From the NCBI RefSeq assembly GCF_020523925.1, contig NZ_JAJAPW010000004.1:434001-498000 (forward strand): DNA of 64,000 bases, written 5' to 3'. Below the pieces are notes generated by a model. It was given only the letters and a program-made list of their open reading frames with translations. It searched no databases and was not told the DNA's origin. Below, in pieces: positions 27,702-36,626 of this stretch. The translations under genes and the position numbers were made by a program. The stretch comes from Neotamlana laminarinivorans (GTDB lineage Bacteria; Bacteroidota; Bacteroidia; Flavobacteriales; Flavobacteriaceae). Position 1 is the first letter of the stretch. Each line of letters starts with the position of its first letter.

Positions 27702-27736
27702 GTAAACCAAATTGGTTATCCAGTTTGGTTTACCAC
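27699..27736. promoter_or_regulatory. Paired palindromic operator, alginate unit 1
   Basis: Two TTGGTnnACCAA-type sites, TTGGTAAACCAA (27699-27710) and TTGGTTTACCAC (27725-27736), have centres 26 bp apart. Together they make a larger inverted repeat with arms GGTAAACCAAATTG and CAGTTTGGTTTACC (one mismatch). The same element precedes the SusC gene. The half-site style fits GntR-family repressors; the regulator itself is not in the window. Confidence 0.78.
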
Positions 27737-27807
27737 TAAACACCGACTTTAAGCTGCTAAAATCTAGCTGCCTAATGTAAAGCTAAATAAACTTAAACTA
27801 AATTATT

Positions 27808-29028
27808 ATGACAAAAACTCTACCTTTAAAAAAAGTCAAATCCTATAAATTAGCTCTGGCAACAATTGCGTGTCTAGTAGTTTCGTTGTCTTGGGGGCAA
27901 CAAGTTATAGGTGAATTCCCAATTATGGATGGTGGTTTTGAAGCGCAACCAGCAGGAACAATGGGTAATGCTGGGTCTAATCAGGCTGGAACTGCTCAAA
28001 CGGAATGGACTGTTTCTTCTTCTTCGCGAGCTGCAATTAGAGAAATCGAAAACGATGCTTCTAAAGCGCGTTCGGGAAACTACTCAGCTACAATGAAATT
28101 ATTAGCTTCAGCTGGAGACAATATAAGATTGCAGAGTATTTCAACAGTTTCTCCTCAAGACATGAAAGTGTCTACAGAATATACAATTCAATTTTTTTAT
28201 AAAGCAGCTGCAAATCCAGGAGATGATTTAGATCCGGGAATCTATCTAAATAATACAAGTGGTGGTAGCGCTGGTAATAAAACCGACCTAACTGCTTTTG
28301 TAGCGAACACATATACAAAAACTTATGCAACTAGAACTTCCGCTGATACCTTCAACGCTTCTAACTGGGCTGTAGCCAGAATGTCGGGTAGTAATGAAAC
28401 AGAAGTGACCTTTGATGATTTTGTAGTTTATTCAGGTGCTTTAGATGAAACTGCGCCAGATGCTCCTACGGGAGGAACATATGATGTTTCTGGAAATATC
28501 GGATGGACTGCACCAGCAAGCGGTATAGATAACGGTGGATATGTAGTAGTTAAATATACAACTATGCCAAATGCAGATAACGATCCTAATCAAAATGGTA
28601 TTTATCAAGTTGGAAACACCACAAATAATGGTACTGGTGGTTTGTCTGGAGAAATTGTTTATGTAGGAACATCAACCGCATTTACAGATACCTATGTTGC
28701 AGGTTCATATTATAAAGTGTATACAGTTGATAAGGCATTTAATTATTCTGAAGAGCTTGTTATTTCAGATTCTGTTTTAAGTGTAGATGAAGTGTTTGCT
28801 TCAAATTTTAAAATTTACCCTAACCCAGCAAAAGATTTTTTAAATATATCGACCTTAAATAATGTTAACATTGAATCTGTTAAACTGTTTAATTTGATTG
28901 GTAAAGAGGTGTATTCAGGAGGTTCATCAACACAGCAAATAAATATTTCAAATTTAAATAAAGGGTTGTACCTGTTAAAAATTGAAGCTGATAGTGGATC
29001 TCTAAACAAAAAAGTTATTGTTGAATAA
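27808..29028 (+). CDS. T9SS-sorted carbohydrate-binding-like surface protein
   Basis: A 406-residue protein. The signal peptide ends near SLSWGQQ (about residue 31). Residues about 35-210 form a galactose-binding/CBM-like beta-sandwich (MDGGFEAQPAGTMGNAG, then LQSISTVSPQDMKVSTEYT), followed by an Fn3-like region (APDAPTGGTYDVSGNIGWTA). Residues about 330-406 are a type IX secretion sorting domain (FKIYPNPAKDFLNIS, ending LLKIEADSGSLNKKVIVE). No catalytic motif is seen. It is the first gene after the operator, so it is probably a surface or released alginate-binding protein. Confidence 0.8.
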   Translation: MTKTLPLKKVKSYKLALATIACLVVSLSWGQQVIGEFPIMDGGFEAQPAGTMGNAGSNQAGTAQTEWTVSSSSRAAIREIENDASKARSGNYSATMKLLASAGDNIRLQSISTVSPQDMKVSTEYTIQFFYKAAANPGDDLDPGIYLNNTSGGSAGNKTDLTAFVANTYTKTYATRTSADTFNASNWAVARMSGSNETEVTFDDFVVYSGALDETAPDAPTGGTYDVSGNIGWTAPASGIDNGGYVVVKYTTMPNADNDPNQNGIYQVGNTTNNGTGGLSGEIVYVGTSTAFTDTYVAGSYYKVYTVDKAFNYSEELVISDSVLSVDEVFASNFKIYPNPAKDFLNISTLNNVNIESVKLFNLIGKEVYSGGSSTQQINISNLNKGLYLLKIEADSGSLNKKVIVE

Positions 29029-29051
29029 TTTAATAGTTGAATTAGTCTTAG

Positions 29052-29084
29052 AAAGAAAGGTTTAGTTTTAAACCTTTCTTTTTT
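29052..29084 (+). terminator. Intra-locus terminator between binding protein and PL17 gene
   Basis: A perfect 13-bp stem (AAAGAAAGGTTTA / TAAACCTTTCTTT) with a 4-base loop and a T-run, 24 bases after the stop. No promoter box is seen between it and the PL17 start at 29123, so it probably attenuates rather than fully separates the two genes. Confidence 0.78.
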
Positions 29085-29122
29085 ATGTAATATAATGTTT
29101 TAAGAAAATTTTAAAAGTTAAA

Positions 29123-31396
29123 ATGAATTTATTGAAAGTTTTAAAGAGGGTGTCAATGCTTATGGCGTTGTTAATTATGTTAGCTTGTAACGAAACAAAA
29201 AGCTTAAAAAAAGTAAGTGTTGATGGTGAAACAAAAGTCTCGCATCCAAGTTTAATTATAACAGCACAAGGTGTAGAAGATATTCGTAATAACCTAGGTA
29301 GTATACCCATTTTCGATAAAACTTTAGAAGAAACAAAGGCAATTGTAGATGCCGAAATAGAAAAAGGAATAGATGTTCCGGTTCCAAAAGATTATTCTGG
29401 AGGTTATACACATGAGCAGCACAAAAAAAATTATGTTAACATGCAAAAAGCAGGTGTGTTGTATCAAATTTTAAATGATGAAAAATATGCCAAATATGTA
29501 AAGGATATGTTGTTTGCATATAAAAATTTATATCCTACACTACCTGTACATCCTCAACCGCGATCGTATGCAAGAGGAAAACTGTTTTGGCAGTGTTTAA
29601 ACGATTCAAATTGGTTAGTTTATACAAGTCAGGCTTATGATTGTATTTACAACTATTTAAGTAAAGAAGAACGTGATGATTTAGAAATTACATTATTTAA
29701 ACCTTTTGCAGATTTTATATCAATAGAAAATCCACAATTTTTCAATCGTGTACACAATCATAGCACTTGGGGTAGTGTAGCTGTAGGAATGATTGCTTTA
29801 GTTATGGAAGATGATAGTCTTTTAAACAGAGCGCTTTACGGTATTAAAGGTCTTGATATGGATCCAAGCATGAAAGATAATGATGGTGGTTTTATAAACA
29901 AGGATGGTAAAGCTGGGTTTTATGCAAATTTAGAAGAGCCTTTTTCTCCAGATGGTTATTATACCGAAGGTCCTTATTACCAAAGGTATGCATCATATCC
30001 TTTTTTAATATTTGCTCAAGCTTTACAAAATAAAAAGCCAGATTTAGGCGTGTTCAAATTTAAGGATAGCGTACTTTTAAAAAGTGTAAACGCTTTACTT
30101 AATTTATCGGATGCAGACGGAGATTTTTTTCTTTTAAACGACTCTCAAAAAGGAATGTCTTACTACAACAGTGCTTTGGTTTCTGCAGTAGATATTGCAT
30201 ATCAATTTGGCGGAAAAAATCCTGAGTTGTTAAGTATTGCTAAAAAGCAAGACCAGGTTACTTTAGATGATGCTGGATTATCGGTAGCATTAGGTATTAA
30301 AAACGATTTAGAAAAACCTTTTGTAAAACGTTCAGTTCAGCTTACTGATGGTCCAAATGGAGATCAAGGGGCAGTGGGTATTTTAAGAAAAAATCCTATA
30401 GAGGTTGTTTTTAAGTATACAGCTCACGGTTTAAGTCATGGCCATTTCGATAAACTATCATTTGCATTATTTGATAATGGTGATGAGGTAGTGCAAGATT
30501 ATGGTTTAGCGCGTTATGTTAATATAGAACAAAAAGGAGGGGGAAATTATCTTAAAGAAAATAAAACTTGGGCCAAACAAACTATTGCACATAATACCTT
30601 AGTACAAAATCAAACTTCCCATTTTCAAGGAAAATACAGTATTGGAAGTAAGTATCATTCAAATCAGTATATTTTTAATGTATCTAACAATAATGTTCAG
30701 GTAGCAAGTGCTAAAGAAAGTAATGCATATCCAGGAACAAATATGCATCGTACAATGGTTTTAATACAGGATGAAAATTATACAAATCCAATTGTATTAG
30801 ATATTTTACGAGTAAATTCATCAACACAAAATCAATACGATTTACCTTTTTATTATTTAGGGCAATTAATGCAAACTAATTTTGAGTATAATAAACTAGA
30901 GGTGCCTTCAGTATTAGGGAAATCAGATGGATATCAGCATTTATACAAAGAGGCTACAGCAAAATCTTCAGGTGATAACATGCAATTAAATTGGTTACAC
31001 AATAATAAATTTTACACTTATACTGCAGTAACTAATGCTGCTGATGAAATTATATTAGCTAGAATAGGGGCTAACGATCCTGAGTATAATTTAAGAAACG
31101 AACCAAGTTTAATAATAAGAAAAAAAGGAGTTAAAGATGCTTTGTTTGTTTCGTCAATAGAGTCTCACGGAACCTATAATCCTGTTACAGAACTGGCAAT
31201 TGACGCTTATAGTAATATAGATAAAATTGAAGTAGCTTATAATTCAGTAGATTATACAGCTGTTAGAATTATAATGAAATCTAAAGAAGAAAAGCTCTTT
31301 GTTATTTGTAATAATGATAACCAGGAAAATAAAACGCACAGTATTACTTTAAACGGAACGACTTACAGCTGGAAAGGTGTTTTTACTTTAATCTAG
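29123..31396 (+). CDS. PL17 oligoalginate lyase, lipoprotein
   Basis: An exolytic cleaver of alginate oligomers to unsaturated monouronate (DEH). 757 residues with a lipobox (IMLAC, Cys22), so it is membrane-anchored, probably periplasmic. The N-terminal alpha/alpha-toroid shows HPSLIITAQGVEDIR, FNRVHNHSTWGSVAVGM (catalytic Asn212-His213 region) and DGYYTEGPYYQRY (residues 277-289, Tyr candidates). The C-terminal heparinase II/III-like part has HGLSHGHFDKLSFALFDNGD near residue 440. These match PL17 and its length. Two genes of the same pathway flank it. Confidence 0.92.
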   Translation: MNLLKVLKRVSMLMALLIMLACNETKSLKKVSVDGETKVSHPSLIITAQGVEDIRNNLGSIPIFDKTLEETKAIVDAEIEKGIDVPVPKDYSGGYTHEQHKKNYVNMQKAGVLYQILNDEKYAKYVKDMLFAYKNLYPTLPVHPQPRSYARGKLFWQCLNDSNWLVYTSQAYDCIYNYLSKEERDDLEITLFKPFADFISIENPQFFNRVHNHSTWGSVAVGMIALVMEDDSLLNRALYGIKGLDMDPSMKDNDGGFINKDGKAGFYANLEEPFSPDGYYTEGPYYQRYASYPFLIFAQALQNKKPDLGVFKFKDSVLLKSVNALLNLSDADGDFFLLNDSQKGMSYYNSALVSAVDIAYQFGGKNPELLSIAKKQDQVTLDDAGLSVALGIKNDLEKPFVKRSVQLTDGPNGDQGAVGILRKNPIEVVFKYTAHGLSHGHFDKLSFALFDNGDEVVQDYGLARYVNIEQKGGGNYLKENKTWAKQTIAHNTLVQNQTSHFQGKYSIGSKYHSNQYIFNVSNNNVQVASAKESNAYPGTNMHRTMVLIQDENYTNPIVLDILRVNSSTQNQYDLPFYYLGQLMQTNFEYNKLEVPSVLGKSDGYQHLYKEATAKSSGDNMQLNWLHNNKFYTYTAVTNAADEIILARIGANDPEYNLRNEPSLIIRKKGVKDALFVSSIESHGTYNPVTELAIDAYSNIDKIEVAYNSVDYTAVRIIMKSKEEKLFVICNNDNQENKTHSITLNGTTYSWKGVFTLI

Positions 31397-31546
31397 CTAT
31401 AAATCATAGTTAAATTAAAATCTTCTAAAGCTAGCTAATTATGTTGTTAATTTAACAATCTCTTCGTTTAATATTTAAGATTAAGTGTAGTATATACCTA
31501 ATTATATGAAGATTTTTATGGAATTAATGTTAAAATTTTGTTTTAG

Positions 31547-31577
31547 TTTTTATTAACAAAAAAATAACATATATTTG
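31547..31577 (+). promoter_or_regulatory. Promoter of the SusC operon
   Basis: TATATTTG at 31570-31577 matches TAnnTTTG; a TTTT at 31547-31550 sits 19 bases upstream in the -33 position (one mismatch to TTTG). As at the other unit, the -7 box overlaps the first operator palindrome with the same offset. Confidence 0.65.
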
Positions 31578-31612
31578 GTAAACCAAATTGGACAACCAAT
31601 TTGGTTTACCAA
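31575..31612. promoter_or_regulatory. Paired palindromic operator, alginate unit 2 (perfect 38-bp inverted repeat)
   Basis: TTGGTAAACCAA (31575-31586) and TTGGTTTACCAA (31601-31612) have centres 26 bp apart, exactly the spacing at 27699-27736. The whole element is a perfect inverted repeat with 17-bp arms (TTGGTAAACCAAATTGG and its complement) around a 4-base centre. It is a probable binding site for a dimer-of-dimers regulator shared by both units. Confidence 0.85.
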
Positions 31613-31823
31613 TAACTGAAAAAGACATAAAACTAAATTCGTATATGAAAACAAACTAGATACTCTAATGCCCGCATTGTTGGCTAACCATAAGTTTTTC
31701 TTCAGGTTAACAACATTACCATTCGTAATTAAAATTACAAACTTTTTAAATAGAACTATAACGATTTAGTTGGCATGGTTATTTGCCACTTTATTAACAT
31801 ATTTTATTAAACTAAAACAAACA

Positions 31824-34800
31824 ATGAATTTAAAAAACAAATTAACTCTAGTTGCCTTGTTGTTTTTTGGTTTTACGGTTCTCGCTCAAGAAAGCGTTCT
31901 TAGTGGAACTGTTGTAGCCGAAAAAGATGGCATCCCTATTCCAGGTGTAAACGTTATTGTATTAAACACCACAAAAGGAACAACAACCGATTTTGATGGA
32001 AATTTCCAAATTAAAGTCGATGATGGCGAAGTTATTCAATTTTCTTACATTGGATTTCAATCTAAAACTGTAATTGCAGCAGGTCAAAAAAATCTTAACA
32101 TTAAACTTGTTGAAGATTTAGCTAAGCTTGACGAAATTGTGGTGGTAGCTTATGGAGACCAAAAACAAAAAAACGTAACCAGTGCATTAACCAAAGTATC
32201 ATCAAAAGATATTGAGGATGTTGCGGTTTCTCGTGTAGAAGATGCGCTACGTGGTAAAGTTGCAGGTTTACGTATTCAAACTGTGGCATCAGAAGCAGGT
32301 GGTGATCCAAAAATTACCTTACGTGGTCCAGGATCCATTACAGGAGATTCTTCTCCTTTGATAGTTGTAGATGGAGTAGTATTAGGTAATGATGCCGATA
32401 TTTTAGCTTCTATTGATAATAATAATATTGAATCTATAAGTGTATTAAAAGATGCATCATCTGTTGCTATTTACGGTTCTCGTGGTGCAAATGGTGTAAT
32501 ACTTGTTACGCTTAAAAAAGGTGTTACAGGAAAAACAAGATTTTCATACAACACATTTACAGGGTTTAAATACGCTACAAAAAACAGTAATTTTAATACA
32601 ACCATAGGTCAAGAAAGAGCTCGTTTAGATGGATTGCAGTCAACTGTAAGTGCAATAACAAATACAGATAATTACGATAGAATTATAAGTGATTATAATA
32701 CAGCATATGCAGAGTTGGAGGCTATGGAATTTATAGCATCTCTTGGTGATGGATGGAAAAACTGGCAAGACGAAATATTTACAGGAGGTACAATTACTAA
32801 CCATTCTTTTGCTGTTCGTGGTGGGTCAGAGCTTACCAATTATTCAGCTTCTTTTGGTTATTTAGAAGATGAAGGTATAACTATAGCAGATAATTTTGAG
32901 AAATATAATGCTAGGATAAAAGTTGATAGCAAATCAAAAAATAAGAAAATTAGATTTGGTGGAAATTTACGTGTTAACTACAACGATCAAGATAGATTAC
33001 CAGCAAGATTTACAGATCCGTTAAGACAGTACGGTCATATTCCATTATACTTAAACGAAGATCATTTAGATTACGTAACAAACTTTTCTACAGCAGTAGG
33101 TGTATCTACAGATGCTGGTAAATTATTTGAAAATTTAGGTGTAGGTAGTTATGGCTTTTCTAGAGCATTCGATCATGTTTTTACAATAGATCCAAATAAC
33201 CCACAATCTATCTTAAGAGATTCGAGCACAGGATTACCTGTTGCTAGCGATTTAACTTCTGGAGGGTTAACGCTTTCTACAACTAAAAATGTTCATCCTT
33301 TAGTGCACTTTTTAGAAAGATCTAGAAAACGTAAAAAATTAACACTAAATGCTTCTTCTTATATCGATTTTGAATTAGCTGAAGGTTTAAATTTCAGACA
33401 AACAATTTCTGGAGTGTTTAGACATAATAAAGCAAACGATGCAGATTATTATTACGGACAAGAAAACAGAGATCAAGAAGCATACAGATTAGAAAGTAGA
33501 GATGAAGTAAACCAATATGCATTCGAATCTATTTTAAAATACAATAAAAGTTTTGGGAAGCATAGTTTAAACTCTGTTTTAGGTTTTGAATATACTAGAA
33601 GAGATTTTTACACTCAAGAATCTGAAGCGGTTGGCTATACCAACGATTTTAACAATAATATTGCTTTAGCCGACGGCGGAACAACATTTACAGATAACGG
33701 TACAGATAAGTTAGTATCTTACTTTGGAAGACTTGATTATAACTACGATGAAAAATACTTATTTCAAGTTTCGGCACGTACCGATGGTAGTTCAAGATTT
33801 GGTTCTAATACAAGATTTGGGTTTTTCCCAGCAGCATCTTTAGGTTGGGTTCTTTCTCAGGAAGATTTCTTATCATCTAGTGATGTAATCAGCTTTTTAA
33901 AATTAAGAGCAAGTTATGGTGTTTCTGGAAACAACGAAATATCTAGCAATGTTTACGACTCGTTATATAGATTCGATGAAACATTTAGTACTGTAGGCTA
34001 TAACTCGCTAACAGCAGTAAAAGCAACAACTTTGGCAAACCCTAACTTAGGATGGGAAAAACTTATAGAATTTAACCCAGGTATCGATATTACATTTGGT
34101 CGCGGATTGTTAAACTTCTCGGCAGATTATTATACTAGAACCAGTGAAGATTTAATTCTTTTTGCTCCAGTAGCTGCCGTTTACGGTGCAGATAACTGGT
34201 TACAAAATATTGGTGAAGTAAAAAATTCTGGTGTAGAATTAGAAATCGATTCTAGAATATTAAGCAACGAAAGCTTTAGTTGGAGAGTTTCTGGTAACTT
34301 CGCGTTAAACAGAAACGAAGTTGTAAGTTTAGGTAATAACGATCAAATAATTTCTACAATAGATCAAGATACAAGGCCAACTCAATTTATTGCTAAAGTA
34401 GGTCAACCAATTACATCTTTTTATGGTTGGGTTTACGAGAAAGAAATACCATTAGAGTGGGTAGATAATCCATTTAACCGTTTTAATAATGATTTTGCAA
34501 ACGTTTATGTAAAAGATTTAAACAACGATGGTATAATTGATGATGAGGATAGAACAGAATTAGGAAGTCCTTATCCAGACTTTACTTGGGGCTTTAATTC
34601 AGATATAACTTGGAAAGCATTCGATTTTGCATTCCAATGGCAAGGTTCTCACGGTGCTGAAGTACGAGTAGCAGATTTAGATCAATTATATTACGCAAGT
34701 GAATCAGCAGTAAATCCAGTTTCAAATTTCCCAGATTTCGATTTAACTGTACACAGACGTTTTACAGACGATCATATTCAAGACGCATCCTTTGTGGCGT

Positions 34801-35048
34801 TACGTAATGTAACCGTTGGATATACTGTTCCAGAATCTTTTACATCAAAATATTCAATAGATAGATTAAGATTCTATTTAACAGGAGAAAATTTACTGTA
34901 CTTTATGGCGAGTGACTATGAAGGTTTTAACCCAGAAGCACAAGGACAAACGTCAGATAATGCAAATACCCCATTAACATCTGGATATCAAAGAGGTGAT
35001 GGACCTGTGGTAAGATCAATTTCAGCAGGAATTAACTTTCAATTTTAA
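31824..35048 (+). CDS. SusC/RagA-family TonB-linked outer-membrane transporter
   Basis: About 1074 residues from the ATG at 31824 (MNLKNKLTLVALLFFGF, a good signal peptide); a TTG at 31770 would add a non-signal stretch. The carboxypeptidase-regulatory-like domain (GTVVAEKDGIPIPGVNVIV) leads to the SusC signature EIVVVAYGDQKQKNVTSAL and the plug with DASSVAIYGSRGANGVILV. The barrel ends SAGINFQF. It imports alginate oligomers with the adjacent SusD partner; the substrate is inferred from the locus. Confidence 0.95.
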   Translation: MNLKNKLTLVALLFFGFTVLAQESVLSGTVVAEKDGIPIPGVNVIVLNTTKGTTTDFDGNFQIKVDDGEVIQFSYIGFQSKTVIAAGQKNLNIKLVEDLAKLDEIVVVAYGDQKQKNVTSALTKVSSKDIEDVAVSRVEDALRGKVAGLRIQTVASEAGGDPKITLRGPGSITGDSSPLIVVDGVVLGNDADILASIDNNNIESISVLKDASSVAIYGSRGANGVILVTLKKGVTGKTRFSYNTFTGFKYATKNSNFNTTIGQERARLDGLQSTVSAITNTDNYDRIISDYNTAYAELEAMEFIASLGDGWKNWQDEIFTGGTITNHSFAVRGGSELTNYSASFGYLEDEGITIADNFEKYNARIKVDSKSKNKKIRFGGNLRVNYNDQDRLPARFTDPLRQYGHIPLYLNEDHLDYVTNFSTAVGVSTDAGKLFENLGVGSYGFSRAFDHVFTIDPNNPQSILRDSSTGLPVASDLTSGGLTLSTTKNVHPLVHFLERSRKRKKLTLNASSYIDFELAEGLNFRQTISGVFRHNKANDADYYYGQENRDQEAYRLESRDEVNQYAFESILKYNKSFGKHSLNSVLGFEYTRRDFYTQESEAVGYTNDFNNNIALADGGTTFTDNGTDKLVSYFGRLDYNYDEKYLFQVSARTDGSSRFGSNTRFGFFPAASLGWVLSQEDFLSSSDVISFLKLRASYGVSGNNEISSNVYDSLYRFDETFSTVGYNSLTAVKATTLANPNLGWEKLIEFNPGIDITFGRGLLNFSADYYTRTSEDLILFAPVAAVYGADNWLQNIGEVKNSGVELEIDSRILSNESFSWRVSGNFALNRNEVVSLGNNDQIISTIDQDTRPTQFIAKVGQPITSFYGWVYEKEIPLEWVDNPFNRFNNDFANVYVKDLNNDGIIDDEDRTELGSPYPDFTWGFNSDITWKAFDFAFQWQGSHGAEVRVADLDQLYYASESAVNPVSNFPDFDLTVHRRFTDDHIQDASFVALRNVTVGYTVPESFTSKYSIDRLRFYLTGENLLYFMASDYEGFNPEAQGQTSDNANTPLTSGYQRGDGPVVRSISAGINFQF

Positions 35049-35054
35049 TTAATT

Positions 35055-36614
35055 ATGAAAAAGATATACAAAAATATAATCATTTGTTTTGCATTCTTAG
35101 CCTTATTAACGAGCTGCGAAGAAGAACTTGATTTAAACAACCCAACAGCACTATCTTTAGAAGAATTGTTGCAAACTGAAAATGGTTTTGATTTGTTGGC
35201 AAATGGAGTTTTAGATGCTTATCAAAAAGTTCCTGCTAACGAGTTTTTATTAACAGAATTAAGATCTGATAATGTACGCGCAAACTCAGAAAACGGAAAC
35301 TTTCCTGACATCAATGCTTACATTATAGACCCTAGTAACGGAGATGTAGCTACATACTATTCGAATAACATGGCTACAATTAAGCACGCTAATAATATTA
35401 TTGATAATAGATTTTTAGCGCCAGAAAGCTACCAATATGCGGTAGGTGAAGCTTATTTTATGCGTGCATTGTGTCATTTTAATCTTGTAAGAGCATATCA
35501 AAATATTCCTTATATCGATAAGGTTTTAGATGTAGCAACAGAAGAAGCATTAGATTATCCACAGTTACCAGAATCTGAAGTGTACGAGAAAATTATTGAA
35601 GATTTTAAAACTTCAATAGCATATCTTAATGGCGTAACACAAAATAGATACCGACCATCTGAAGCTGCAGCCATTTGTTTAGCAGCCAAAGCTTATTTAA
35701 GCCAACCAAATCCTAATTACACAGAAGCCGAATTACTTTTAGCTTCAGTTGTAGAAAACAATGGTTCTTATAACTTAGATTTATTATCTACAGAAACAGA
35801 CCCAAGTTTATCTACAGGAGAGAATAACTATAATTTAGTTTTAGATTACGGTAATATTTTTGGAAATGAATTTGTAGGATCGTACTCTGATGCAGATGGA
35901 ACACCAGATGGTACATGGACCAATAATTCTGGTTTAGAAATAAATGAAGAAGTTATATTCTCAATCGCTTACGATTATGAAAGTAGCGATAATTATGTAA
36001 CTAGTGATAGTGGTTTAGATGATCAAATTGAAACAGATTCAGAGTCGTTTAGTTTTGCTATGACCTTGCAAGGACCTTCAAATGGTGTAAACCTTGCCTC
36101 ATTGGATTTTCTTGAAGTAATGACTCCAGAATTACAACCAGTTCGTTTTTACGCTTCTGTAAATGCATTAAATTATGGTTCTTTCTTATCAGATCCTAGT
36201 GTAGATGTATTTAACGTAAAGTTCCCAACAGATGGAGAAATAGGAGATAACGATTGGATTGTTTTACGTTATGCAGATGTATTATTATTATATGCCGAAG
36301 CTATATTAGCTGGAGGAGATAGTACTACAGATGCAAGAGCTATTGATGCTTTTAATCAAGTAAGAGCTAGAGCAGGTTTAGATGAAATAGCAAACCTTAC
36401 TAGAGATATGTTACTTGAAGAAAGAAGAGTAGAGTTTGTTTACGAAAACCAAAGATTATACGATCTAATTAGATTTGGAGAAGCAGATACTGTATTACAA
36501 GCATTCTCTGATGCTAACAGCTTAAATTATAATCCAGATTTAAAATATCTACCTTTCCCTCAAAGAGAAATAGATAACTTACCAGATTTTTACTCACAAA
36601 ATAGTGGCTATTAA
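35055..36614 (+). CDS. SusD/RagB-family outer-membrane lipoprotein
   Basis: A 519-residue glycan-binding lid protein for the SusC transporter. Lipobox LLTSC with Cys21, followed by acidic EEEL, which fits a surface lipoprotein export signal. The helical SusD core includes GEAYFMRALCHFNLVRAYQNI and RYADVLLLYAEAILAGG, ending in NLPDFYSQNSGY. It is 6 bases after the SusC stop. Confidence 0.94.
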   Translation: MKKIYKNIIICFAFLALLTSCEEELDLNNPTALSLEELLQTENGFDLLANGVLDAYQKVPANEFLLTELRSDNVRANSENGNFPDINAYIIDPSNGDVATYYSNNMATIKHANNIIDNRFLAPESYQYAVGEAYFMRALCHFNLVRAYQNIPYIDKVLDVATEEALDYPQLPESEVYEKIIEDFKTSIAYLNGVTQNRYRPSEAAAICLAAKAYLSQPNPNYTEAELLLASVVENNGSYNLDLLSTETDPSLSTGENNYNLVLDYGNIFGNEFVGSYSDADGTPDGTWTNNSGLEINEEVIFSIAYDYESSDNYVTSDSGLDDQIETDSESFSFAMTLQGPSNGVNLASLDFLEVMTPELQPVRFYASVNALNYGSFLSDPSVDVFNVKFPTDGEIGDNDWIVLRYADVLLLYAEAILAGGDSTTDARAIDAFNQVRARAGLDEIANLTRDMLLEERRVEFVYENQRLYDLIRFGEADTVLQAFSDANSLNYNPDLKYLPFPQREIDNLPDFYSQNSGY

Positions 36615-36626
36615 AAAAGAAATATT

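Larger units (their letters stand above)
27327..27807. other. Intergenic region between parA and the alginate locus
   Basis: 481 bases without a gene. The left end carries the parA promoter region. Roughly 27380-27660 is AT-rich with no ORF, RNA or repeat that I can support. The right third holds the promoter and paired operator of the first alginate unit, then an untranslated leader of about 100 bases. Confidence 0.6.
31397..31823. other. Intergenic region and long leader before the SusC gene
   Basis: 427 bases. After the PL17 stop come AT-rich bases with a small palindrome TTGTTAA-T-TTAACAA at 31444-31458. Next are the -7 box (31570-31577) and paired operator (31575-31612), then a leader of roughly 240 bases. 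The leader contains a 4-codon ORF (ATG AAA ACA AAC TAG) near 31645 and no riboswitch that I recognise. The in-frame TTG start at 31770 is not used in this annotation. Confidence 0.6.

Noticed and set aside
31770-31823. An in-frame TTG start that would extend the SusC protein by 18 residues
   Set aside because: The added residues displace the signal peptide, while the ATG at 31824 gives a normal one; the leader is more likely untranslated.
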